Source: Brevibacterium sp. UCMA 11754
GTDB taxonomy: Bacteria > Actinomycetota > Actinomycetes > Actinomycetales > Brevibacteriaceae
NCBI RefSeq assembly: GCF_021532275.1
Contig: NZ_JACBOT010000012.1
Span: forward strand, 1-64,000
Direction of reading: 5' to 3'
DNA length: 64,000 nucleotides
Both the position numbers and the translations under genes were made by a program. Below are positions 46,675 to 56,191 of this stretch, one piece after another (the first letter of the stretch is position 1; every line of letters begins with the position of its first letter). The notes under the pieces were generated by a model, which saw only the letters and a list, made by a program, of their open reading frames with translations, did no database searches and was not told the DNA's origin.

Positions 46675-46866
46675 TCAGGTTCGCGCTCTCTGGGGGAGGA
46701 GGACGAGGACGATGAGCGCGATGAAGGTGGTGAGGAAGCCCCATAGGCCCCACCATCCTGAGGAGCGGCCCTTCTCATCGGCCAGGGTTCGACAGATGAC
46801 GGCGAAGATGATGCCGACGAGGAGTGCCCCGAATCCGAATCCGGCTCCGAGAGTGAACGGGTCCAT
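46675..46866 (-). CDS. Small two-helix membrane protein
   Basis: The protein has 63 residues: MDPFTLGAGFGFGALLVGIIF starts the first membrane helix (about 5-26), then a short loop ADEKGRSSGWWGLWG and a second helix (about 41-58), ending PQRART. AGGAG lies before ATG 46866. I do not recognise the family; similar small proteins with a Gly/Trp-rich loop are widespread. It is convergent with the methyltransferase gene and divergent from acn. Confidence 0.7.
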   Translation of the reverse strand: MDPFTLGAGFGFGALLVGIIFAVICRTLADEKGRSSGWWGLWGFLTTFIALIVLVLLPQRART

Positions 46867-47000
46867 GAATGCTCCTAGTTCGCAGCTGCTGATGTGACTC
46901 CAGATTAGGGACGTGCGGCACCGTTTCGCGCGGGAGTTGTCCGGACTGTGACTTGGGGAAAACCCGATTCTCAGTTCACCGACAGGCCATGCTCCGAAGG

Positions 47001-47048
47001 TGGTCAAGGGCGACCAAATGAGATAGAATTTATCTTGACGTCAAGATA
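47001..47048 (+). promoter_or_regulatory. acn promoter with 18-bp palindromic operator
   Basis: TGGTCA (47001-47006) and TAGAAT (47024-47029) with 17-base spacing form a promoter. Directly after it lies the perfect palindrome TATCTTGACGTCAAGATA (47031-47048), covering the expected transcription start, a classic repressor position. It does not resemble the AcnR site of Corynebacterium as I recall it. The regulator is unknown and no regulator gene adjoins. Confidence 0.6.
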
Positions 47049-47141
47049 CTTTTGGAAACATTTGTGTCGCGTAAATCGGTGCGCGGCTCACGGGCTGGCC
47101 CGGTTTCTTGGATGAGTGTCGGATGAAACAGGAGAATCACG

Positions 47142-49829
<2,688 letters not shown>

Positions 49830-49900
49830 TTTCCTCGAATATGAGGCTATCTGGCCGCTGACACACCCGGCCGTGTCTAGCTCCAGCGTCTCACATGTGC

Positions 49901-49928
49901 GCCCCGTCAGGCTTCGGCCTGGCGGGGC
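49901..49928 (+). terminator. Terminator after acn with UUCG loop
   Basis: GCCCCGTCAGGC, loop TTCG, GCCTGGCGGGGC: twelve base pairs with one G-U. Flanking ACATGTGC and GCATATGTGT extend the pairing loosely. If the acn end was delivered by an element, this terminator came with it. The rest of 49830-50222 holds the abi promoter and leader; no gene is seen. Confidence 0.8.
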
Positions 49929-50104
49929 ATATGTGTCTATGGCACAGTCGAGATGTCGACGCCAAAATGGGTCATTCTGCTCAGGCGTCGGGGATGCCTG
50001 TGTCTTGCAGGTGCACGACCGCTCTTCATCGCCAGTTCAGAGTCCGACCAACCCACGGGCCGGGCGAGCACTGAGGGCTCGTTGACCGCTCCTCCTCTGT
50101 CCGA

Positions 50105-50133
50105 TTGACCCGTGTGCGCCGACGCCGTATGCT
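50105..50133 (+). promoter_or_regulatory. Promoter of the Abi_2 gene
   Basis: TTGACC (50105-50110) and TATGCT (50128-50133) are separated by 17 bases, close to the housekeeping consensus. Transcription would start near 50140, giving a leader of about 83 bases that contains the hairpin at 50147-50179. Confidence 0.6.
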
Positions 50134-50146
50134 TGTACCAACACGA

Positions 50147-50179
50147 CAGGTCCGCTTCTCTAGATGAGACGCGGGCCTG
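50147..50179 (+). terminator. Attenuator-like hairpin in the Abi_2 leader
   Basis: CAGGTCCGC (50147-50155) pairs with GCGGGCCTG (50171-50179), and an inner TCTC-tagat-GAGA continues the stem. The T-rich TTCTCTTTCTG follows. It lies between the promoter and the start codon, so it could stop transcription early unless refolded or read through. Alternatively it terminates transcription coming from acn. Confidence 0.5.
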
Positions 50180-50222
50180 TTCTCTTTCTGCCCCGCGCCG
50201 GGGACGCGAGGACGATAAGCAT

Positions 50223-51749
50223 ATGACCACGCCGGACAGCACCTACGCCAAGCCGTTCCTGACGATCCCCGAGCAGATCCGGCGGCTGCGCGGGCGGGGC
50301 ATGGACTGCGGAGCAGAGACCTTCGCTTCGGGCGTCCTTGAGCGCTACGGCTACTACCGGCTGTCGGGATACTGGCACCTCCACCGAGCTCGGCCCGAGC
50401 CACCTGCGGATCGTTTCGACAAGGACGGCCGCGAGATTCGCCTGGACTCGTTCGTGCCCGAGACGAGCATGGCCTACGTAGTCGCCCTCTACGAGTTCGA
50501 CGACGAGCTGCGGGCCCGTCTGGGCAACATCATCAGCATGGTCGAGACGTCGTTTCGGTTCTACGTTGGCCACCGGCTCGGCAGGGAGGATCGGTTTGCC
50601 CATCGGCGTCCTGAGAAGCTCGGCGCGGTCCGGCCGGCGGACCAGAATGAGTCGCCCGAACCGACCACTGCCTACCGCGAATGGCTCGAGGAGTACGACC
50701 GCCACGAGAAGCGTGCGCGGGGCGACTTTATCGTGCACTTCCGCGAAACCTACGGTCCACACCTGCCGATCTGGGTGGCCACGGAGGTGATGTCCTTCGG
50801 CGTCCTAAGTGGCCTCTACGACCTGATGCCCCAAGCCGACCAGGAGATCCTTGCCGCGCGGTTCGAGATCAGCACCGCCGACGGTCGCGGCGACCGCGGT
50901 GCCCTGAGCAACTGGCTCAACAACCTTCGCAATGTCCGGAACATCTGCGCGCACTACGGCCGCCTGTGGAACCGCAGCTTCGACGTGGTCATCGACGCGC
51001 CGGGGCGGGTGCGCACGGACGCGAGCCACCTCCTGGCCCCGCTCGTCGGCGATGGCATGAGTAACAAGCTCTATGGCGTGCTGCTCATCCTGCGCCACCT
51101 GATGCTGAGCATCGCGCCGGAGCGGTCCGACGTCGTCGACGTCGCCGACCTCATCGAGGCCAGGTCGCAGGAGATCGGATTCTCCGTGGCCCAGCTCGGT
51201 TTCCCCGACGGCTGGCGGAGCAGCTCGGCCTGGGGTCGGGGCTTCTCGCTCGATCCCTCGCCGATGCTGGCGGCCAGCTTGCTCGACCGCGCCAAGTGCT
51301 GGACAGCTGCAGAGACGCGAGCCGCGCTGACTCACGCAGAGGTCACTGAGGCCGAGCATGATCGGACCCCGGAGCAGGCGTCGCGGGCGTTGAAGGCGGC
51401 CCAGCGCAGCCTGCTGCGGGCCTATCGGAAGCACCAGGTCGTGATCGAGGTCGAACTGGGGAAGACCAAGCTCTATCCCGTTTTCCAGTTTCGCGACGGC
51501 AAGATCATCGACGCCCTCGCGGAGATCAACAAGGCGTTTGCTGCGGCTTGCGAGGACGCGGAGCCAGCGCCAGTCGCCGCGGCGCTGCTGGGTTGGTGGC
51601 AGACACCGCACCCTGGACTGCCGAAAGATTCGGACGGCTCGGATCGATCGCCGGTCGACCTGCTGTACTCAGTCACCGAGCAGGACTTCGAGGCGGCAGT
51701 CGAAGACGCGGACGCCACGAGCAGCTTCGTAGTACCGAGGCGGAGCTAG
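50223..51749 (+). CDS. Abi_2-family abortive infection protein with C-terminal Xre/MbcA/ParS-like domain
   Basis: The protein has 508 residues, longer than usual Abi_2 proteins (about 300). N-terminal part (about 10-300): RYGYYRLSGYW (41-51), EFDDELRARLGNII and WLNNLRNVRNICAHYGRLWNR (231-251). Arg239 and His244 form the R-x4-H motif of HEPN RNases; the Abi_2 fold is HEPN-related. C-terminal part (about 385-482): LYPVFQF (417-423), DGKIIDALAEINKAF, LLGWWQTPHPGL (455-466) and RSPVDLL (475-481), which closely follow the toxin-binding domain of Xre/MbcA/ParS antitoxins (DUF2384), normally paired with RES-domain toxins. No RES gene lies nearby. ATG 50223 has GAGGAC upstream; a longer frame to 50112 covers promoter and leader. 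Role in phage defence is inferred from the family. Confidence 0.8.
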   Translation: MTTPDSTYAKPFLTIPEQIRRLRGRGMDCGAETFASGVLERYGYYRLSGYWHLHRARPEPPADRFDKDGREIRLDSFVPETSMAYVVALYEFDDELRARLGNIISMVETSFRFYVGHRLGREDRFAHRRPEKLGAVRPADQNESPEPTTAYREWLEEYDRHEKRARGDFIVHFRETYGPHLPIWVATEVMSFGVLSGLYDLMPQADQEILAARFEISTADGRGDRGALSNWLNNLRNVRNICAHYGRLWNRSFDVVIDAPGRVRTDASHLLAPLVGDGMSNKLYGVLLILRHLMLSIAPERSDVVDVADLIEARSQEIGFSVAQLGFPDGWRSSSAWGRGFSLDPSPMLAASLLDRAKCWTAAETRAALTHAEVTEAEHDRTPEQASRALKAAQRSLLRAYRKHQVVIEVELGKTKLYPVFQFRDGKIIDALAEINKAFAAACEDAEPAPVAAALLGWWQTPHPGLPKDSDGSDRSPVDLLYSVTEQDFEAAVEDADATSSFVVPRRS

Positions 51750-51972
51750 CGCCCGGGCAGACGGCGTCTCATGGAACGCTGGCCTGCCAATTTTCATACT
51801 GCGGTGGTGAACGGTGGCCCGCAGCTAGGTGCACCTCGCGGGGTTCCCACGGTTCGAGACCGCGCACTTGCCGTTGGGGATTGATGAATGAAGCGCGTGG
51901 CTTCTTGGGCGCGCCTTGCGCAGATCACGCAGGTTCCTGCAGAGGAGAGAGCAGCTCGCGCCTTTCGGTAAC

Positions 51973-52176
51973 TCAGCGTAGGACGCCGCGTGGGGTAAAG
52001 GCCTCAGCCATATCCTCGGCGATGACGATGCGCCTGTCGTGCGGAGACTGCATCCGCCGGCGCAACACTTGCGAGCCGATAATAAACCCGGGGTGATCCA
52101 GTCCAGGAATTTTGTGGACCTGTTCGAAGGGGCCGCCTTCAACTATATGAATGGTGCCCTTATGCGAACACCCCAT
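51973..52176 (-). CDS. Possible small protein or gene remnant after ltrA
   Basis: A 67-residue frame beginning MGCSHKGTIHIVEGGPFEQV lies 21 bases after the ltrA stop on the same strand. Codon choice looks plausible for a gene and the sequence is not repetitive, but I recognise no family and the ribosome site is poor. It could be the 3' remnant of a larger gene. The remainder of the 448-base gap between the Abi and ltrA genes (51750-52197) shows no further feature that I can support. Confidence 0.3.
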   Translation of the reverse strand: MGCSHKGTIHIVEGGPFEQVHKIPGLDHPGFIIGSQVLRRRMQSPHDRRIVIAEDMAEAFTPRGVLR

Positions 52177-52197
52177 CCCACATCGCCAGGCGCTGAT

Positions 52198-53373
52198 TCA
52201 GACATCCGTTTGCGTGACACGGCGGTCGATCGGATGCCGCCAAACGAGCACGACGATTGTTCCCGCGAGAATCGCGGCTGTGAGCGCGAAGGGAACGGGG
52301 ATCAGGGGGTCGACGAGAATCAGAAGAGCTGCTCCGGGTATGACCGTATTGACGATTTGGTCTGCATGGGACCTGATCGCCAGCGCCCATATGCCGACGA
52401 CGAATACCGCTAACGGGACCGTGTAGGCGAACGATGCCCAGGGTTGATGCAACTGGCTGTGACCGGTGAGAACGTCGATCTCAACCTCGATGCCAGCGGA
52501 GAACGCTCCAGCAGCAGCGAAGATGAAGTAGTGACCGTAGCCGTAGACCAGTGAGCTCCAAATCCCGTTGATAGCGCGGTGGTGTGGCGGCCAGAAGTAG
52601 ATCCACCACAGTGCCGCGGTGGCGATGAGTGTGAGAACGGCGATCGAAATCAGTGGCCCGATTGCATCGGCGTCGTGCACGGCTTCGATGATCGCGTTCG
52701 CGGAAGCCAGCAGGCTCTCGCCGAGAAGGATGAGGGTGAACAGTCCGTACCGCTCGGTGATGTGATGCGGATGCCATGGGGTCGAGCCGGTGTGGTCAGC
52801 GACGATCGGTACAGAGATCTCCGCGACGAACAGCAGGACCAAAGCGACTGGGAATAGGCCTGCCGGCAATAGCAAGGCGGTGAGCCAGAGGACCTGAACC
52901 AGGCCGATGCCGCCCGCGTAGATGAGGGTTGCGCGGCGTGCCGATCCTGCTCCTCGAGATGCGCGCAGCCATTGGGCGACGAGTGCCAGCCTCATGACGA
53001 CGTACGCGAGAATCAAAACAGAGAAGTCGTGCTCCTCGAATACCGGGCCGATGCCAGAGGCGAGGACCAGTACGCCGCCCATCTGGACGATGGTCAGTAC
53101 TCGGTAGAGCCAGTCATCGGTATCGAAGCTGGTGGCGAACCAGGTGAAGTTCATCCACGCCCACCAGATCCCGAAGAACACGATCAAGTAAGTGACGATG
53201 CCGTCAAGGATGTGGCCCTCGACGAGCTCGTGATGCAACTGGGCGGCCGCAATGCTCACAGCGACAACGAAGACCAGGTCAAAGAACAACTCCAGCGTGG
53301 AGGCTGTCCGCCCGGATTCGTGCGGGTCGCGCGGTCGCATGGGCACAAGGCCGAATCGAGAGGAGGTGGGCAT
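52198..53373 (-). CDS. ltrA: Low temperature requirement protein A (LtrA) family membrane protein
   Basis: The protein has 391 residues with about eleven membrane helices. The family signature near the N-terminus is TLELFFDLVFVVAVS; ERYGLFTLILLGESLLA in the middle is also typical. The name comes from a Listeria mutant; the biochemical role is not established. Start ATG at 53373, with ATG 53340 (MRPRDPHESG) as alternative. A strong hairpin lies 26 bases upstream. Accessory location inside the acn island; LtrA genes are often mobile or strain-variable. Confidence 0.9.
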   Translation of the reverse strand: MPTSSRFGLVPMRPRDPHESGRTASTLELFFDLVFVVAVSIAAAQLHHELVEGHILDGIVTYLIVFFGIWWAWMNFTWFATSFDTDDWLYRVLTIVQMGGVLVLASGIGPVFEEHDFSVLILAYVVMRLALVAQWLRASRGAGSARRATLIYAGGIGLVQVLWLTALLLPAGLFPVALVLLFVAEISVPIVADHTGSTPWHPHHITERYGLFTLILLGESLLASANAIIEAVHDADAIGPLISIAVLTLIATAALWWIYFWPPHHRAINGIWSSLVYGYGHYFIFAAAGAFSAGIEVEIDVLTGHSQLHQPWASFAYTVPLAVFVVGIWALAIRSHADQIVNTVIPGAALLILVDPLIPVPFALTAAILAGTIVVLVWRHPIDRRVTQTDV

Positions 53374-53398
53374 GGTGCAGAATCCTAATCCGTTGAGA

Positions 53399-53428
53399 AC
53401 CCCGGCGACCAGTGTTGGTCGCCGGGGT
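53399..53428. terminator. Strong hairpin just upstream of ltrA
   Basis: Perfect 13-bp arms ACCCCGGCGACCA (53399-53411) and TGGTCGCCGGGGT (53416-53428) around GTGT. On the − strand it is followed by TTCTCAA. It could end the glcG/SDR transcript, but that already has a hairpin at its stop, so it may instead be a leader attenuator of ltrA. Confidence 0.65.
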
Positions 53429-53515
53429 GCTCATTTGAGTCGTCGGTCAATGAGTTGGAGCACCAGTGAGGTGTGAACGAGCCACGACTGTTCCAAAAAT
53501 AGTCGTCCTCGCGGC

Positions 53516-53561
53516 AGCCAGGGCGTGCCTCCTTGCGTGGCTCTGGAAGCACACCCTGGCT
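53516..53561 (-). terminator. Hairpin after the GlcG-like gene
   Basis: AGCCAGGGcGTGC (53516-53528) and GCACaCCCTGGCT (53549-53561) pair over twelve of thirteen bases with a 20-base loop. It begins 7 bases after the − strand GlcG stop, so it is placed to terminate that operon. Confidence 0.5.
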
Positions 53562-53567
53562 AAATCC

Positions 53568-53969
53568 TTAGCCGACTGCGGTGCGGGCAATCTCGGCGTC
53601 CTGTTCGGGCGTTCCACCCGAGACGCCGAGCGCGCCGATGAGCCGACCGTTCTCGTCCAGGATCGGAACGCCGCCGCCCATCAACAGGAGCCCACCGTTG
53701 GTGTGGTCGAAGTGCGGGACGGGCTCGCCGATCTGCAGGGGCGCGTTCAGCGCTTCGCTTGGTGCCTCGAACATGACTGAGGTTCGTGATTTCGCCAGCG
53801 CGAGATCGTTGGAAGCCAGCCAGGCTCCATCCATTCGCTCGAAAGCGACGAGATTCGACCCGGCGTCAAGGACGGCGAGGACTGCATTCAGTCCGAGGTC
53901 GCGGGCCTTCTCCTGCCCTGCGTCAATGATCCGGCCAGCAGCTTCGAGCGTGATCGTGGGGTGTGACAT
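53568..53969 (-). CDS. GlcG/HbpS family protein
   Basis: The protein has 133 residues, the usual size. Conserved: ITLEAAGRIIDAGQEKARDLGL, VLDAGSNLVAFERMDGAWL, and a glycine-rich C-terminal half (HTNGGLLLMGGGVPI, GRLIGALGVSGGTPEQDAEIA). The family includes the haem-binding HbpS of Streptomyces and GlcG; substrate here is unknown. ATG 53969 has AAGGAA upstream. It follows the SDR gene by 28 bases and is probably cotranscribed under the divergent TetR regulator. Confidence 0.9.
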   Translation of the reverse strand: MSHPTITLEAAGRIIDAGQEKARDLGLNAVLAVLDAGSNLVAFERMDGAWLASNDLALAKSRTSVMFEAPSEALNAPLQIGEPVPHFDHTNGGLLLMGGGVPILDENGRLIGALGVSGGTPEQDAEIARTAVG

Positions 53970-53997
53970 CAGCTTGGTTCCTTTCTTCTGCTCTGCC

Positions 53998-54774
53998 TCA
54001 GGCCTTCTGAGTCCACTCGGTTTGCTGCCACTGCTTGGCGGCATCGATGGTCTCCAGTGGCCGCATAGTCCGGTAGTCAGGATCGTTAGAGACGATGGTC
54101 TCCACCATCGCGTCGACCATTTCCTGCGGATCGGCCTGGTCGGCCAGTGAGGGTCCAAAGTCAGGCATGGGGACGTGCGCGGTCTCGGCGTCGTGCCATT
54201 GCACGTAGCTCTCAGCGCCGGTGTCGTTGAATCCAGTTCCGAAGACTCCGGGGTTAACGGTGGCGACCTTGATGCCGAACTGCTCCAGCTCGGCCTTCAT
54301 GGAGCCGGCGACGGCCTCGATCGCGTGCTTAGTCGCGCAGTAGGCACCGAGGAAGGGAACGACGAGGATCCCGCCCATCGACGACGTCCACACGATTCGT
54401 CCGCTCTTTCGGGCGATCATCTTCGGCGTGATGGCCTGGACTAACTCGAGATGTCCGAACAGGTTGATGTCGAACGATTCCCGCACGCGCTGCAGCGGGA
54501 TGTCGACCATTGCTCCGCCCTCCATGACGCCGGCGTTCAGGACGAGGACGTCGACGTCGAAGGAACCGGCGTGGGCAACGTCGATCGCGTCGAGAAGATT
54601 GAGCTTGATGACTTTGAGCTCGACGCCAGCCGCTTCGGCGTCCGCCCGGAGGCCACGGACCTGTGGCCAGGTCTCGGCGGCGGCGATCACCTTGTGGCCT
54701 TGACGGGCAAGCTCCAGTGCGGTTCCTTGGCCGAATCCGCTGCTGGCACCTGTGATGAGTATCTTCTGGGACAT
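53998..54774 (-). CDS. Short-chain dehydrogenase/reductase
   Basis: The protein has 258 residues. NAD(P) loop TGASSGFGQGTALEL at the N-terminus, VLVLNAGVMEGG, and the catalytic Ser/Tyr/Lys set in WTSSMGGI and YCATKHAIEA. It is a classical SDR of unknown substrate. GAGGAG lies before ATG 54774. It is transcribed divergently from a TetR regulator, with two related dyads between them that may be its operators, so substrate-induced expression is likely. Confidence 0.92.
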   Translation of the reverse strand: MSQKILITGASSGFGQGTALELARQGHKVIAAAETWPQVRGLRADAEAAGVELKVIKLNLLDAIDVAHAGSFDVDVLVLNAGVMEGGAMVDIPLQRVRESFDINLFGHLELVQAITPKMIARKSGRIVWTSSMGGILVVPFLGAYCATKHAIEAVAGSMKAELEQFGIKVATVNPGVFGTGFNDTGAESYVQWHDAETAHVPMPDFGPSLADQADPQEMVDAMVETIVSNDPDYRTMRPLETIDAAKQWQQTEWTQKA

Positions 54775-54789
54775 GTGAAACTCCTCTGA

Positions 54790-54809
54790 GTAACTATCTG
54801 GATACTTAC
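54790..54809. promoter_or_regulatory. Putative TetR operator 1
   Basis: GTAACTATC-tg-GATACTTAC, an imperfect palindrome with one mismatch in nine base pairs, 16 bases upstream of the SDR start. Its reverse complement matches operator 2 at about 14 of 20 positions. Confidence 0.55.
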
Positions 54810-54844
54810 ATACGGAAGCCTGCCACATCTTGCCGGCACGGTCA

Positions 54845-54864
54845 ATAACTAGATGGTTACCTAT
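54845..54864. promoter_or_regulatory. Putative TetR operator 2
   Basis: ATAACTAGATGGTTACCTAT, related to operator 1 and 12 bases before the tetR start, so it would serve autoregulation. Confidence 0.5.
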
Positions 54865-54875
54865 AGACTGAGGGC

Positions 54876-55463
54876 ATGCCACCAGATGCAACAGACACCA
54901 AGCGACGGATCCTCGTCGCGGCACGCGGAGAGTTCGCCCAGTTCGGCCTGGCCGGCGCGCGGGTGGACCGAATTGCCAAGACGGGACGGGTCAACAAGCG
55001 ATCGATCTATGTGCACTTCGGGCCGAAGGATCAGCTTTTCGACCTGGTCGTGGCAACGGCATTGACCGAGATGGCCGAAGAGGTGCCGTTCACTGCTGAG
55101 GATCTGCCGTCCTACGCTGGCGCACTGTTTGACTACTTGACTGCACGGCCCGAGGTCTTGCGGTTGACAACCTGGGCTGGTCTTGAGCGTGCCGATGCCT
55201 CGCAGGGCGAGGTTCAGGCATATGCGCCCAAGGTAGCAGCTCTGTCGGAGTCGTTCGATGATGCAGCTGTCGACGTGCTCGCTTTGTTGCTTGGCCAGAT
55301 CACCGCCTGGCAGTTCGCGTCGTCTGCACTGCGCGCACATGCTGCAGAAGGACCCTGGTCAACTGAGCGTCTTCGGCGACACCGCATCCTGCTCATCGCA
55401 TCAGTCGAGGCGCTCGTCAGTGTCGCGGAGGGCAGTGTCAAGGGGTCGCCTTCGCCGAGCTGA
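54876..55463 (+). CDS. TetR family transcriptional regulator
   Basis: The protein has 195 residues. The N-terminal helix-turn-helix is clear: TKRRILVAARGEFAQFGLAGARVDRIAK and VNKRSIYVHFGPKDQLFDLV (about 8-57). The C-terminal ligand domain is not recognisable as a specific subfamily. ATG 54876 follows TGAGGGC. Divergent from the SDR-GlcG pair, which it probably represses. Confidence 0.93.
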   Translation: MPPDATDTKRRILVAARGEFAQFGLAGARVDRIAKTGRVNKRSIYVHFGPKDQLFDLVVATALTEMAEEVPFTAEDLPSYAGALFDYLTARPEVLRLTTWAGLERADASQGEVQAYAPKVAALSESFDDAAVDVLALLLGQITAWQFASSALRAHAAEGPWSTERLRRHRILLIASVEALVSVAEGSVKGSPSPS

Positions 55464-55900
55464 GATCTGCCCCCCACTTGTAGAGAGGTAGCACAAGGCG
55501 TGGGCTCGTTCGATCGATGCCGTGAGGACCTCACGCTCCCCACGTCCTCGTTTCTGGTTCGGCGTCTCGTGATCATCTCCCTGACAATCCACGTGACGCG
55601 GAGCCCGATCGGGCGGTGGCCTCGGTGTCAGAAGTCGGAGTCCAATACGCCTCATACGCGACGACTTTTCGAGATGCCACGACAGGTGCAGCGGCCGTCC
55701 TCAGGATTCCACACGACCGGCGACAAGGCGAGCATTCGGGGAAGGGGTGAGGCTCCCAAGTACCGCAACCGAAGCATCTCAACGGGGATAGATGGGCAGC
55801 TGCAAAGTAGTCACACACGCCTCCTAATGTGCCTCTGATCAGGAAATTTGCCTCGTCGACAGGAGCGTTCAACTACCGCACACTTCAGCGAAGCATGTCT
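55464..55900. other. Non-coding stretch at the right end of the acn island
   Basis: 437 bases between tetR and the orphan acn end. Only short overlapping frames without recognisable protein similarity are present on either strand. This is where an integrase gene or its remains might be expected; I cannot see one. Confidence 0.5.
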
Positions 55901-55933
55901 CAGTACGTGCTGCGTCAGCTCGCGACTGCTTGA
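55901..55933 (+). pseudogene. Orphan 3' end of an aconitase gene (right attachment site)
   Basis: CAG TAC GTG CTG CGT CAG CTC GCG ACT GCT TGA reads [14 protein letters not shown], against [15 protein letters not shown] at the end of the intact acn. The first 11 bases are identical to 49794-49804; the following codons for LRQLA differ at third positions. It has no upstream coding sequence. The GC-rich codons fit the host better than those now ending acn, so this is probably the original end displaced by insertion. Confidence 0.65.
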
Positions 55934-55970
55934 TCTCAGGCTGTTGCCTCTTCGACGGCAACGCTGATTG

Positions 55971-56005
55971 ACGAAGGCCGGTGGGTTCAACCCACCGGCC
56001 TTCGT
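55971..56005 (+). terminator. Strong terminator, probably the original acn terminator
   Basis: Perfect 17-bp arms (55971-55987 and 55989-56005; ACGAAGGCCGGTGGGTT and its complement) around a single base. It lies 38 bases after the orphan acn stop, just where an acn terminator would be before insertion. A T-containing CGTCGTTTGG follows. Confidence 0.85.
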
Positions 56006-56191
56006 CGTCGTTTGGACGTGAGAACCGGCGGGATCAGACAGCTGTGAGGGGCGCCCAGGGGAGTGCAACCAGACACAATCTGTGCCTGCCCAACCCTCGA
56101 GTGGACCAACTCTGCATCGTGAGGCGTTAAGATGATTCGAGCGGAAATTGCAGTATCAGACTAACTATTTTGCATTCAGGAGCGAGGCCGA

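Noticed and set aside
50112..50222. N-terminal extension of the Abi_2 protein
   Set aside because: It covers the promoter and leader hairpin; homology begins at the 50223 start.
49937..50242. Reverse-strand frame between acn and the Abi gene, considered as a transposase C-terminus
   Set aside because: No transposase motif could be recognised; it overlaps the promoter and leader of the Abi gene.
53466..53780. Forward frame overlapping the GlcG gene
   Set aside because: Antisense to a well-supported gene, no ribosome site, no similarity.
55573..55872. Reverse-strand 99-codon frame at the island's right end, considered as an integrase remnant
   Set aside because: No recombinase motifs (Arg-His-Arg-Tyr or Ser recombinase) are visible.
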